Origin: JADJPO01 sp963724535
Lineage (GTDB): Bacteria; Actinomycetota; Actinomycetes; Actinomycetales; Kineosporiaceae
Assembly: GCA_963724535.1 (NCBI GenBank)
Contig: CAVRVD010000015.1
Location: forward strand, 335,968 to 399,967
DNA: 64,000 nucleotides
Direction of reading: 5' to 3'
Shown: positions 17,186 to 26,016 of the stretch, one piece after another
Position numbering within the stretch: position 1 is the stretch's first letter
Layout of the letters: each line of letters opens with the position of its first letter
The notes under the pieces: model-generated
Databases searched by the model: none
What the model was told of the DNA's origin: nothing
What the model saw: the letters and a program-made list of their open reading frames with translations, nothing else
Program-made: the position numbers and the translations under genes

Positions 17186-17479
17186 TCAGACCGGCAGGCG
17201 CTCGTGGCGGAACAGGGCGACGAGCTCGTCCACGCTGTAGCCCGACTCCAGCGGGTGCCGGAACGGCCGGCCGGGGGCGAGCCGGTAGCTGTTGCGCCGT
17301 CCGATGCGGGTGCGGTCGAGGTACCCGGCCTCGACGAGGTCGGCGAGGATCAGCTGCGTCGCCCGCTCGGTGATGCCCACTCGGTGGGCGATGTCGCGGA
17401 TCCGGAGGTCGTTGTCCCGCGCCACCGCAAGCAGGACGCGGGAGTGGTTGCTCAGAAAGGTCCAGGAGCCCGTTGACAT
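17186..17479 (-). CDS. Small winged-helix transcriptional regulator (MarR-like HTH)
   Basis: A 97-residue DNA-binding protein: SWTFLSNHSRVLLAVARD, the HTH LRIRDIAHRVGITERATQLI and the wing DLVEAGYLDRTRIGRRNSYRL, then a short C-terminal helix. I chose ATG 17479 because the conserved winged helix starts right after it and a promoter ends seven bases upstream, implying a leaderless mRNA. The longer frame to 17626 would overlap that promoter. It is divergent from the baeRF3-like gene, which it may control together with itself. Ligand unknown. Confidence 0.8.
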   Translation of the reverse strand: MSTGSWTFLSNHSRVLLAVARDNDLRIRDIAHRVGITERATQLILADLVEAGYLDRTRIGRRNSYRLAPGRPFRHPLESGYSVDELVALFRHERLPV

Positions 17480-17486
17480 GCGAAGT

Positions 17487-17515
17487 ACAATACGTGTAAA
17501 CACGTTCAGTAGTAA
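17487..17515 (-). promoter_or_regulatory. Leaderless promoter with embedded palindrome for the HTH regulator
   Basis: On the minus strand TTACTA (17515-17510) and TATTGT (17492-17487) are spaced by 17 bases. Transcription would start at about the A of ATG 17479. The spacer contains ACGTGT-N2-ACACGT (17492-17505), a likely autoregulatory operator. Confidence 0.6.
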
Positions 17516-17671
17516 GCCCGTCCGGTCGATGGGTCGGACGGTAGGCGAAGGGGAGTACCCCACGACGTCCAGGTCGTCAGTACGGCGGCTCGACATGGTG
17601 AGCCCGCCCGGCGTGGACGGGTGCACTTCGGCACCGGGGGAGACCTTCGGTCAACCGAACCGGAGGTCTTT

Positions 17672-18814
17672 GTGCCCGCTACCCGACCCCTCGCCGCCGA
17701 GACCGGCCAGGGGAACACCCTGAGGTTGCCCACCCCGTCCCTGGTCACCGAGTTGCAGGCCGTCGCCGGGTACCCGGCCGTGTCGGTGCTGATGAGCACG
17801 ACGCCGGCACCGCGGATGCTGTCCGAGGACGCCCGGCGCCTCGACGAGCTGGTCCTGCGCGCCCGCCGGCGGCTGGAGGGAGAGCGACTCCTCAGGGTGC
17901 AGACCACGATCCTGGAGCCGCTGGAGCGGCTGGCCACTCGGGCCGCCAGCGCCGCCACGACCGAGGCTCTGGCGCTGTACGCGGCCAACGGCGCGGCCTA
18001 CCGCGTGCACCTGACGTTGGACGTCGCCGACCGGGTCGTGATCGACCCGACGTTCGCGACCCGGGACCTGGTCCGGGTTCTGCACCGGACGCCGCGCCAC
18101 GTCGTCCTGGCCCTGAGCAGCCAGGAGGCGCGGGTCTTCGACGGCCTCGGCGACCAGCTCCGGCCGGCCCAGGTGCGGTCGTTCCCCCGTCGGCTCGAGA
18201 CGGCTGCGCCACCCGGCCGGTTGGGGCGGCGCGACGTGCGCCACCAGCGGGGCTCCGATCCGGAGGAGCGCAAGGCGTTCCTGCGCGACGTCGACCGGGC
18301 GCTCGCTGCCTACCTGCTGGTGCAGCCGGCGCCGCTGGTGCTGGTGGGATCCGAGCGGATGCTGGCCGAGTTCCGGCGGATGTCGCGCAACCTCGGCCGG
18401 CTGGCCGGCTGCGTGTCCGGCAACCTGATCACGGCGCCCACCTCCGACCTGGTGCCGCGGATCCGCGACATCCTCGACGGCTACCTGCGCTCGCGCCAGA
18501 ACGAGGCGCTGGCGTTGGTCGCGCACCAGGCCGGAACGGGTCGTCTGGTGACCGGGATCGAGGCGGTGTGGACGGCGGCGCGCTACGGCCGTCCGGAGAT
18601 GCTGGCGGTGGAGGAAGGCTTCTTCCACCCGGCTCGGCTCGACGAGAGCGGCGACATCCTCACCGCGGCAACGGACGTGGAACACCCCGATGTGATCGAC
18701 GACGCGGTGGACGAGCTGATCGAGGCGGTGCTGCGCCGGGGTGGCTGGGTGGCCATGACCGAGGACGGCGTGCTGGCCCCACACGGCCGGGTGGCCCTGA
18801 CGATGCGGCGGTAA
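17672..18814 (+). CDS. baeRF3-type (archaeal/eukaryotic release-factor-like) protein
   Basis: A 380-residue soluble protein matching the bacterial aeRF1-like (baeRF) family. Features include LALSSQEARVFDG (about residues 149-161), a central helical/mixed domain with LVLVGSERMLAEFR, and a C-terminal segment ending VALTMRR. These proteins are proposed to act on ribosomes or in stress defence; no biochemical role is certain. I chose GTG 17672, which has GGAGGT four bases upstream, over GTG 17621. The gene is divergent from a small HTH regulator with an operator-like palindrome in its promoter, and may be its target. Confidence 0.72.
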   Translation: MPATRPLAAETGQGNTLRLPTPSLVTELQAVAGYPAVSVLMSTTPAPRMLSEDARRLDELVLRARRRLEGERLLRVQTTILEPLERLATRAASAATTEALALYAANGAAYRVHLTLDVADRVVIDPTFATRDLVRVLHRTPRHVVLALSSQEARVFDGLGDQLRPAQVRSFPRRLETAAPPGRLGRRDVRHQRGSDPEERKAFLRDVDRALAAYLLVQPAPLVLVGSERMLAEFRRMSRNLGRLAGCVSGNLITAPTSDLVPRIRDILDGYLRSRQNEALALVAHQAGTGRLVTGIEAVWTAARYGRPEMLAVEEGFFHPARLDESGDILTAATDVEHPDVIDDAVDELIEAVLRRGGWVAMTEDGVLAPHGRVALTMRR

Positions 18815-18849
18815 CGACGCGCCCTTCGGTCGACACGTGCCGCCCGCCG

Positions 18850-19134
18850 CTACGGCTCGGGCGGGCCGAAGGGTTCGATCCGGGGGTTGGCGAAGGGCCC
18901 GGAGACCTCCCACTCGCCGTCCTCGCCGTCACCCGCCCTGCCACCGGTGATCATGGCGGCCGCCGATTCCTCGACCAGCACGGTGTAGAGCCCCTGACCG
19001 GGAGCGATCTCGACGACCCCGAACCGCTCGTCGAGATCGCCCTCGGCCAGGTCGTACCGGGCCCGGACCTGCTCGAGCGTGGGCGCAGGCCCCGCGGAGC
19101 GGATCGTCACCATCACCTTCCCCATAGCACCCAT
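18850..19134 (-). CDS. Small hypothetical protein downstream of the subtilase
   Basis: A protein of about 94 residues (MGKVMVTIRSAGP, then RYDLAEGDLDERFGVVEIAP and GLYTVLVEESAAAMI). Start is ambiguous among ATG 19134, 19125 and 19113. It follows the subtilase gene on the same strand after a 6-bp-stem hairpin (GTGTCG-TTT-CGACAC, 19148-19162) just behind that gene's stop. I do not recognise the family. Its alternating hydrophobic pattern is compatible with a small alpha/beta fold, and given the context an inhibitor/propeptide-like partner of the protease is possible. That is speculation from position only. Confidence 0.6.
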   Translation of the reverse strand: MGAMGKVMVTIRSAGPAPTLEQVRARYDLAEGDLDERFGVVEIAPGQGLYTVLVEESAAAMITGGRAGDGEDGEWEVSGPFANPRIEPFGPPEP

Positions 19135-19165
19135 GGTGCGCCGACCCGTGTCGTTTCGACACCTG

Positions 19166-20944
19166 TCATCCCAGGCAGGATCCCGAGGCGGTGTTGTTGG
19201 TCTCGTTCGACTCGCTGACCACGCCACGGGAGTCGGCAGTGATTCGGAACTCGCAGTCCGGATCGAAGCACCCGGGGGGGATCTGCACGCTGAGGTCGAC
19301 GCAGGCGCCTGCCGCCAGGGCCGGAGTCGCGACGTCGACCGCGCCGTGGCTGCCGAAGTCGACCGTCGTGGTCGACGGTCCGGCCGGGCCGTTGCCCTGG
19401 TTGCAGATCCGCACCAGCAGCGTGCCGTCGCGACGACGGCAGAAGCCGCTGTCGCCCTCAGGCACCGGGACCAGGTCGGGCAGCTCGGTCTCGCACCCGC
19501 AGCGACGACAACGACAGCAGCAGCAGCAACAGCAACAGCAGGTCCGGCACGGTCGGTCGGGGCACGGGCACTCCCGGTCGCCGCAGTGAGCCGCGGCCAG
19601 GGCGCAGCCGTTGACGATGCCCCACCCGTACTCGAAGTCGTAGCCGGTCAACCCGGCGTCCTCCGCGGTCTTGACGAGCAGGTTGCGCACGGCCGCGGGG
19701 GAGGTCTCCGGACGCGAGGCCTGATGGGGGATCCGGCTGCGCAGTGCGGCGACGACCCCGGCCACAACCGGGGTGGCCGCGGACGTACCACCGTCGGCCG
19801 GGTAGACGCCGGACCCCTTGAAGTGGGTGTACCCGGCGAGGTCAGGCTTCTGCTTCGTCAGTCGACCCGGGCCCACCGACGAGTACCCGACACGGGTCTT
19901 CGTGGTGTCGACGCCGGCCACCGAGAGCACCTGCGGATGAGAGTTCGCCCCGTAGATCGCGTTGCTGGTCACGCCCCGGCAGCGGCCGTCAGGGCAGTCC
20001 GGGCCGCAGTTCCCGGCCGCGAACAGGATGTCCGCCCCGGCCAGGTCCAGCGAGGCGACGATCCGGTTGAACGGGTGGTCGGCGTTGTCGCTGTAGTTCC
20101 CGGGATGCCCGACCGGGAAGTCCCAGCTCGGGTGGAACATGCCCCAGCTGTTGTTGACCACCATGGATCGACACTCACCGGGGCGTTGCGGCGCCGTCAT
20201 GACGTCGAGCAGGTGCCGATAGGCCAGGACGGCGTCACTGAGGAAACCCTCCATGATGGTGCGCCCCGGGGTGGTCGACTGCAGCAGCGCGATGTCGAGC
20301 AGAGTGCACTTGGGCGCAGCGATGCAGACGTCGAAGGCGCACATCGTGCCGTGGTCGACGGGCAGGTCCCCCGGCGTGAGCCCGGCCACGGGCGTCCAGC
20401 TCCGCGCGGCGTCGAAGCCGGGGTTCTTCCCCCGGGCGTTGAGATAGGCCATGTTGATGCCGGTGTCGACGACGGCCACGAGAACGCCCGAGCCGTCCAT
20501 ACCGCAGTCGCGCAGCCGATCGGCGCACAGCAGGCGTTCGACGTCGGAGTCGTCACCCGCCGCCGGGTCGCCGGGACAGATCAGGCACGGCTGGACGGCG
20601 ACGTCGGCGAAGAGCCCGACGACCGCCTGGTTCGAGTCCGCGGCGGCCACGGTCGCATCGAGGTCGTCCTCGGACACCGTGGCCCGGACCAGGTAGGTGG
20701 CATGGGTCTCGTCGGTATCGAGGGCCAGGCCCTCCGTCACGTCCCGGGGCCCCCGCGAGGACGCCGCGACCAGGGCCGGGAGCTCAACCGGCGGGTAGGT
20801 GGGGTCGATCTCCAGACCGGCGATCGAGGGGACGACGTCGGCCGTGACGTGCGGACGCGTCTCCCCCGAGGCGACGTCCCGGGCCAGGTCACGCCGCCCC
20901 GCTGAGTACCGCAGCTCCACAATCACTCGTCGCATCTCGGGCAT
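19166..20944 (-). CDS. S8 subtilisin-like protease with polycysteine linker and CARDB-like domain
   Basis: A 592-residue serine protease. Catalytic residues are Asp160 (VLVAVVDTGIN), His198 (VDHGTMCA), Asn312 (FAAGNCGPDC) and Ser388 (GGTSAATPVVAG). An unusual linker of nine consecutive Cys (469-477) followed by RCRRCGC leads into a C-terminal CARDB-like beta domain (about 490-592, ending SNETNNTASGSCLG). No signal peptide or transmembrane helix is visible at the N-terminus (MPEMRRVIVELRY), where about 120 residues could be a propeptide. Many other cysteines are scattered through the protein. The start has AAGGGGA upstream. Location and the role of the cysteine block are unknown. Confidence 0.85.
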   Translation of the reverse strand: MPEMRRVIVELRYSAGRRDLARDVASGETRPHVTADVVPSIAGLEIDPTYPPVELPALVAASSRGPRDVTEGLALDTDETHATYLVRATVSEDDLDATVAAADSNQAVVGLFADVAVQPCLICPGDPAAGDDSDVERLLCADRLRDCGMDGSGVLVAVVDTGINMAYLNARGKNPGFDAARSWTPVAGLTPGDLPVDHGTMCAFDVCIAAPKCTLLDIALLQSTTPGRTIMEGFLSDAVLAYRHLLDVMTAPQRPGECRSMVVNNSWGMFHPSWDFPVGHPGNYSDNADHPFNRIVASLDLAGADILFAAGNCGPDCPDGRCRGVTSNAIYGANSHPQVLSVAGVDTTKTRVGYSSVGPGRLTKQKPDLAGYTHFKGSGVYPADGGTSAATPVVAGVVAALRSRIPHQASRPETSPAAVRNLLVKTAEDAGLTGYDFEYGWGIVNGCALAAAHCGDRECPCPDRPCRTCCCCCCCCCRCRRCGCETELPDLVPVPEGDSGFCRRRDGTLLVRICNQGNGPAGPSTTTVDFGSHGAVDVATPALAAGACVDLSVQIPPGCFDPDCEFRITADSRGVVSESNETNNTASGSCLG

Positions 20945-21007
20945 GGCTGGTCCCCTTTGGATCAGTGCGGGTGTCCGGTCACCATCAAAGAGGCGCGGAC
21001 AGGGTCA

Positions 21008-21451
21008 TCAGATACACCTGCGAGCGCGCGGTGCGGGGACGACCAGCACCGGGACGTCGCAGAACTCCAGGACCTGCTCGGCGGTGCGGCCGACGTGCGT
21101 CACCCGCAGACCCGGCCGGTCGACCCGGCCCACCACGACCAGATCGGCACCCAGCTGCCTGGCCGCCTTCAACAGCTCGTCGGCGACCCGGCCGTGCAGG
21201 GTGCGCACCTCCACGCCGACCCCGGCCCGGGAGGCCAGGGACCGGACATGGCTCTGGACGGCCCGCACGGCCTCGAACTGATCCACGGTGATTCCCGGGG
21301 CGGCCAGGTGGGGATCCTCGAGGTGCGGGCCGTCCACGACCGACACGGCGACCAGCCGGGACTTCAGCGAGGCGGCCAGGTCGACGGCGACGGCGGCCGC
21401 CTTGAACGCCGCCGACGAGTCGTCGACCGCGACCAGGATCTTCTCGATCAT
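21008..21451 (-). CDS. Universal stress protein (UspA family)
   Basis: A 147-residue single-domain USP: MIEKILVAVDDSSAAFKAA at the N-terminus, and a C-terminal GADLVVVGRVDRPG ... TAEQVLEFCDVPVLVVP that approximates the ATP-binding G-2x-G-9x-G motif imperfectly. GGAGG lies upstream of ATG 21451. That ATG overlaps the stop of the ATPase D-subunit gene (ATGA), which makes this the last cistron of the V/A-ATPase operon. Co-expression suggests a role linked to energy or ion stress. The imperfect nucleotide loop leaves ATP binding uncertain. Confidence 0.87.
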   Translation of the reverse strand: MIEKILVAVDDSSAAFKAAAVAVDLAASLKSRLVAVSVVDGPHLEDPHLAAPGITVDQFEAVRAVQSHVRSLASRAGVGVEVRTLHGRVADELLKAARQLGADLVVVGRVDRPGLRVTHVGRTAEQVLEFCDVPVLVVPAPRARRCI

Positions 21452-22056
21452 CGTCGCCTCCCTGCCCGGCCGGCGCCGGCCGCCCACCGCATCCTGAGGT
21501 TCTCCTCGCGCTCCAGCTCGTCGAGCTGCATGGCCAGCCGGGCCAGCTGTCCCTCCAGCCGCGGCACCCAGCGCCGCTCGATCGCCTGCTGGCGCAGCCG
21601 GGTCGACTCCAGCTCGGCACCGACCAGCGCCAGCGCGCGCAGCGCAGCGGCGTGGCGTGCCGCGGCGTCCAGGGCCGCCCGGTGCACCCGGTCGGCCATC
21701 ACCAGCGCCGAGGACCCTCCGGTCGGGTGGCTCGCAGCGTGGCGCACCACGGCGTCGGCGGGGTAGACCACCCCCATGGCCGTGTGCCACTGGACGAGCA
21801 CCTCCGCCCGTTCCCGCGCCCCCACGTCGGCCAGCCGCTGGGCGCCGTCCAGGGCCTGGCTGCGGACCAGCCAGGTCGCCGCCTGCTGCGCGAGGTCGCG
21901 CCAGTCGGTCTCGGTGCGGGCGGTGAGCAGACGCAACCGGGACACCTCGCCGGACAGGATGCGCCGCTTGCGCTCGAGCAGCTCCGCACCCCGGCGGGCC
22001 GCGGTCAGCTGGTGCTCCAGGCGGAGCCGACCGGAGCGCCCGGTCGGGGCGCTCAT
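21448..22056 (-). CDS. atpD: V/A-type ATPase subunit D (central stalk)
   Basis: A 202-residue, mostly helical protein: RSGRLRLEHQLTAARRGAEL at the start, a central hinge with HPTGGSSALVMADRV and a long C-terminal helix (ELESTRLRQQAIERRWVPRL). This matches the coiled-coil rotor subunit D that couples the A3B3 head to the membrane ring. ATG 22056 overlaps the B-subunit stop by four bases. It is the last ATPase gene of the operon before the universal stress protein. Confidence 0.88.
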   Translation of the reverse strand: MSAPTGRSGRLRLEHQLTAARRGAELLERKRRILSGEVSRLRLLTARTETDWRDLAQQAATWLVRSQALDGAQRLADVGARERAEVLVQWHTAMGVVYPADAVVRHAASHPTGGSSALVMADRVHRAALDAAARHAAALRALALVGAELESTRLRQQAIERRWVPRLEGQLARLAMQLDELEREENLRMRWAAGAGRAGRRR

Positions 22057-23471
22057 CGCCCGCCCCCGGCGTCGGCCGCGGCCACGGGTGGTAGGTGGGC
22101 CTGGATCAGGTCGGCGCCGAGCATGGTGAGCTCGCGCCGGGGCAGCACGGCCAGGGCCTGCCAGAGCAGGTCGAGGGTGACCTCGAGGCGGCGGTGCTCG
22201 CGCGGGCCCTGGTGCAGCACACCCTGCTCCAGCGCAGTGCGGAACTCCAGGTAGCAGCGGTCGGTGGCGCTCAGCGCGGACGGCCCGACCAGCTCGGCCA
22301 GCTCGGCGGTCTGCCGCGCCCGGGCCAGGGCGGCGAGCGCCTGCGCCGCGACGTCCAGGTGGTCCTCGCGGGTGCGCCCGGGACCGGCCCCGTGCCGCAT
22401 CAGGCGGGACAGCGAGGACAGCACGTCGACCGGCGGGTACACCCCTCGGGCCTGGACGTCGGCGCTGAGCACCACCTGCCCCTCGGTGATGTAGCCGGTC
22501 AGGTCCGGCACCGGATGGGTGATGTCCCCGCCGGGCATGGTCAGCACCGGCAGCACGGTCACCGAGCCGCGGCGACCGGCGATCCGACCGCAGCGCTCGT
22601 ACAGCCCGGCCAGGTCGCTGTAGAGGTACCCCGGATAGGCCCGCCGGGCGGGGATCTCCTGCCGGGCGGCGGAGACCTCGCGAACCGCCTCGCAGTAGCT
22701 GGTCATGTCCGACATGACGACCAGGACGTGGTGCCCCTGTTCGAAGGCCAGGTCCTCGGCGACGGTGAGCGCGATCCGCGGCGTGAGCAGGCGCTCGATG
22801 ACCGGGTCGTCGGCGGCGTTGAGCAGCATCACCAGCTCGCCGGAGGCGGAGCGCTGTTCGAGGGCGTCCCGGACGAACGCGATGTCGGCGTGGGTCAGGC
22901 CCATCCCGGCGAAGACCACCCGGAACGACTCCCCGCTCGCGTCGGCCTGCGCGGCCACCTGCGCCGCGAGCCGCAGGTGCGGCAGCCCCGGCACCGAGAA
23001 GACCGGCAGCTTCTGCCCGCGGACCAGGGTCATCAGGGCGTCGATGGCGCTGACGCCGGTGACCACCGCCTCCTGCGGCGGGTCCCGGTGCATCGGGTTC
23101 AGCGGCCACCCGGCCACCGGGGCGTCGCGCTCGCCGGTCACCGGCGGACCGCCGTCGACCGGCTCCCCGCGCCCGTTGCAGACCCGACCGAGCCAGCCCG
23201 GTCCGACCGGGACGTGCATGGGCCGCCCGCTGAAGCGCACCGCCACACCGTCCGGGGCCAGACCTCCGGTGCCCTCGAGCACCTGGACCACGGCCAGGTC
23301 CCCATCCACCTCGAGGACCAGTGCGTGCCGGTCCGGCTCGCCCTCCACCTCGACCGTGGCGAACTCGTCCCAGCCGACGCCGCGCACGTCCCGGACGACG
23401 AGCAGCGGCCCGTCGATCGAGTCCACCCCCGTGTAGCTGACGGGGGCGGCCGAGGTCCGGGCCCTGGTCAC
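22053..23471 (-). CDS. atpB: V/A-type ATPase subunit B (regulatory nucleotide-binding)
   Basis: A 472-residue non-catalytic head subunit. Markers include the degenerate P-loop SVPGLPHLRLAAQVAAQA, FAGMGLTHADIAFVRDALE, VLVVMSDMTSYCEAVREV and YPGYLYSDLAGLYERCGR. It alternates with subunit A in the A3B3 hexamer. The GTG start overlaps the A-subunit stop (GTGA). Confidence 0.93.
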   Translation of the reverse strand: MTRARTSAAPVSYTGVDSIDGPLLVVRDVRGVGWDEFATVEVEGEPDRHALVLEVDGDLAVVQVLEGTGGLAPDGVAVRFSGRPMHVPVGPGWLGRVCNGRGEPVDGGPPVTGERDAPVAGWPLNPMHRDPPQEAVVTGVSAIDALMTLVRGQKLPVFSVPGLPHLRLAAQVAAQADASGESFRVVFAGMGLTHADIAFVRDALEQRSASGELVMLLNAADDPVIERLLTPRIALTVAEDLAFEQGHHVLVVMSDMTSYCEAVREVSAARQEIPARRAYPGYLYSDLAGLYERCGRIAGRRGSVTVLPVLTMPGGDITHPVPDLTGYITEGQVVLSADVQARGVYPPVDVLSSLSRLMRHGAGPGRTREDHLDVAAQALAALARARQTAELAELVGPSALSATDRCYLEFRTALEQGVLHQGPREHRRLEVTLDLLWQALAVLPRRELTMLGADLIQAHLPPVAAADAGGGR

Positions 23472-25264
23472 GGCAGGGCCTCCAGGGCGGTGATCGCCTG
23501 GTCCCGCCGGGCCCGCACGCCGGCCACGTCGTGCGGCCCCGTCTCCTCGCGGGTGCGCACCACCGCCGACAGGTCCAGCTCCTCCACCGTGGTTGCCGCC
23601 ATCCCGCGGCGAACCAGCCGGTCGCAGGTGTCGGCGACGTCGAGAACCATCGACAGCAACGCGTCGGCCTTGGCCGGCGAGCAGTAGGAGTCGTTGGCGC
23701 TCAACGCGCTCTGCATGAGCACGCCCTCGCGCAGCAGCCGCCCGGCCAGCAGCACCATCCGCTCATGTGCCGGCAGCGCCTGGGCGCCGAGGATCTCGGC
23801 CAGGGCGGCCAGCCGATCGGCCTCGGCGAGCAGGGCGGCGGCCCGCGCCCGGTGCCGGACCCAGTCCGGCTCACCCTGCTCGGCGTGCCAGCCGGCGAGG
23901 GTGTCCACCTCGCGGGAGAACGACCCGGACCAGCTCACCGCCGGGTAGTGCCGCGAGTAGGCCAGGTCGCGGTCCAGGGACCAGACGGCGCCGACGAACC
24001 GCTCGGTGGCCGTGGTGACCGGATCGGTGAGGTCGCCGCCAGGTGGTGAGACGGCGCCGATCACCGTCACCGAGGCGACCCAGCCCGCCTCGGTGCGCAC
24101 CCGGCCGGCGCGCTCGTAGAACGCCGCCAGCGACGAGGCGAGGTCTGCCGGGTAGCCCTCCTCGGCAGGCAGAGCCCCCGTGCGTGAGGCGAACTCCCGC
24201 AACGCCTCTGCCCAGCGGGAGGTCGAGTCGGCGATCACCACGGCGTCGTAGCCCATGTCCCGGAAGTACTCGGCCACCGTGATGCCGGTGTAGACGCTCG
24301 CCTCCCGGGCCATCATCGGCATGTTCGAGGTGTTCGCGATGATCACGGTGCGGTCGGCCAGCCGGCCCCCGGTGCGCGGGTCGGACCGCTCACGCAGCTC
24401 CCTGAGCACGTCGGCCATCTCATTGCCCCGCTCACCGCAGCCGACGTAGACGATGACGTCCGCGTCGCACCACTTGGCGATCTGCTGCAGCAGCAACGTC
24501 TTTCCGGTGCCGAACCCACCCGGCACAGCCGCGGCCGACCCACGCGCCACCGGGAACAGCAGGTCGATCACACGCTGCCCGGTGTGCAGTCCGACCGCCT
24601 CGTCCACCCGTTCGGCGAACGGGCGCGGACGGCGGACCGGCCAGGGCTCGACCAGGCGCACCGCCCGCTGGCCCACCCGGGCCACCACGTCGCGTCCGGC
24701 GAGCTTGCCGGCCGGTGCCAGATCGGCGAGCACCCCGTGCACACCGGGCGGGACGAGCACCCGGTGCTCGAGGGGCCCCGACCCGCTCACCGTGCCCAGC
24801 GGGGTGCCCGGTCCGACCGTGGAGCCCTGTCGGCCCACGGCGTGCGGGTCGGGGTCGAAGACCCAGCGTTCGGGGTCGCCCGCCGGCTCGCCGTCCGGTC
24901 GCCCACTCGACGACCCGGCGGCCTGGCGCCGCGGGCTGAGCCAGACGTCGGCCTGCGACAACGGGCGGAGCAGGCCGTCGAACACCCGACCGAGCAACCC
25001 CGGACCCAGCGGCGCCGACAGCGGCAGCCCGGTGCCCCGGGCGGCGTCGCCGACCCGTAGGCCACCGGTGTACTCGTAGGCCTGCAGGGTGGCGACGCGC
25101 CCGGCGGCGTTCGCGGCCAGCGCCACGGTCTCGGCCCGGATGGCGTCGTCCCCGATCTCGACCACGTCGAGCATCCGCACCGTGTCCAGGCCCTCGACCT
25201 CGACCAGCGGTCCGTTCACCCGCCGGACCCGGCCACCCGCCGGTGAGGCGCCTACGTCGACCAC
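23468..25264 (-). CDS. atpA: V/A-type ATPase catalytic subunit A
   Basis: A 598-residue catalytic subunit. It has the Walker A motif PGGFGTGKTLLLQQIAKW, CGERGNEMADVLREL, Walker B-like DAVVIADSTSRWAEALREF and the family-specific non-homologous insert before the P-loop. The GTG start overlaps the end of subunit E by 13 bases and has GAGGTGG upstream. It hydrolyses or makes ATP coupled to H+ or Na+ flow; direction cannot be told from sequence alone. Confidence 0.95.
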   Translation of the reverse strand: MVDVGASPAGGRVRRVNGPLVEVEGLDTVRMLDVVEIGDDAIRAETVALAANAAGRVATLQAYEYTGGLRVGDAARGTGLPLSAPLGPGLLGRVFDGLLRPLSQADVWLSPRRQAAGSSSGRPDGEPAGDPERWVFDPDPHAVGRQGSTVGPGTPLGTVSGSGPLEHRVLVPPGVHGVLADLAPAGKLAGRDVVARVGQRAVRLVEPWPVRRPRPFAERVDEAVGLHTGQRVIDLLFPVARGSAAAVPGGFGTGKTLLLQQIAKWCDADVIVYVGCGERGNEMADVLRELRERSDPRTGGRLADRTVIIANTSNMPMMAREASVYTGITVAEYFRDMGYDAVVIADSTSRWAEALREFASRTGALPAEEGYPADLASSLAAFYERAGRVRTEAGWVASVTVIGAVSPPGGDLTDPVTTATERFVGAVWSLDRDLAYSRHYPAVSWSGSFSREVDTLAGWHAEQGEPDWVRHRARAAALLAEADRLAALAEILGAQALPAHERMVLLAGRLLREGVLMQSALSANDSYCSPAKADALLSMVLDVADTCDRLVRRGMAATTVEELDLSAVVRTREETGPHDVAGVRARRDQAITALEALP

Positions 25265-25776
25265 AGCCGGGCCACCTCGGCTTCCAGGTCGTCCAGGGCA
25301 CGCTCGGCGAGGGCGCCCAGAGACAGGTCGACCCGCCGCGACCCAGCCTCGGCCAGGACCCCGCCGTCCGGTGCCTCGTGCACCAGAGCCTGCGGCCCGA
25401 GCACCTCGCGGGCGGTCGTGGCCAGCGCGGTCAGCACCGCGGGATAGGTCGGCTCCCGGCGCAGCGTCGAGACCGCGTCCCGGACGGCGTCCCGCAGCTG
25501 CGAGCGCACCTGCTCCTGGGCGGCAAGCACCACTCCTCGAGCCTGGCGGCGGGCCCGGGCCATGGCCCGCTCGGCCGCCTCGGCTGCCTGTTCCTCGCCC
25601 TCGGCGCCGGCCCGCGCCACGGCCTGCGCAGCCTCCTGACGGGCCCGGTCCAGCTGGTCGGCCGCGGCCCGCCGGGCCTCGCCGACCAGCCGGTCGGCCT
25701 CTCGGCGGGCATCGTCGACCAGCCAGGAGCGCACCGGCGCCAGCGCCGGCTCGGACTCCGGGAGCAGGACGCTCAT
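25252..25776 (-). CDS. atpE: V/A-type ATPase subunit E (peripheral stalk)
   Basis: A 174-residue protein with a long N-terminal alanine/arginine-rich coiled coil (about residues 15-105) and a C-terminal globular part (YPAVLTALATTAREVLGPQ, VDLSLGALAERALDDLEAEV). This is the layout of stator subunit E. ATG 25776 overlaps the subunit F stop (TGATG); a GTG one codon earlier is the alternative. Confidence 0.83.
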   Translation of the reverse strand: MSVLLPESEPALAPVRSWLVDDARREADRLVGEARRAAADQLDRARQEAAQAVARAGAEGEEQAAEAAERAMARARRQARGVVLAAQEQVRSQLRDAVRDAVSTLRREPTYPAVLTALATTAREVLGPQALVHEAPDGGVLAEAGSRRVDLSLGALAERALDDLEAEVARLWST

Positions 25777-26015
25777 CACGGCATCACCACAGTCAAGGGT
25801 CCGTCGGTGCGGTGGCCGGCGGCACCGAGTGCGGCTGCGGCGAACGAGGTGAGCAGCGCCAGCCCGACGTCGTCCCGGATGCCCGCCCAGGCTGCGCGGA
25901 CCTCCTCCTCGGTCTGGGCGGGGAGGACGCGGACACCGGCCATCGCGTAGCCGGCAAGCACCGCCGGATCGCCGATCGCCACCACTGCCGCAGTCCGCGC
26001 CTCCTCGCCCGGCAT
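25776..26015 (-). CDS. atpF: V/A-type ATPase subunit F
   Basis: A 79-residue small rotor subunit: AVVAIGDPAVLAGYAMAGVR followed by EEEVRAAWAGIRDDVGLALL. This is the alpha/beta fold of subunit F, which binds the D coiled coil. It is shorter than the usual ~100 residues because the C-terminal helix is reduced. Position between K and E supports the call. Confidence 0.83.
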   Translation of the reverse strand: MPGEEARTAAVVAIGDPAVLAGYAMAGVRVLPAQTEEEVRAAWAGIRDDVGLALLTSFAAAALGAAGHRTDGPLTVVMP

Positions 26016-26016
26016 G

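Noticed and set aside
22095..23687. Plus-strand 530-codon frame across ATPase subunits A and B
   Set aside because: It is antisense to well-conserved ATPase genes; composition is Gly/Arg/Gln-rich without motifs.
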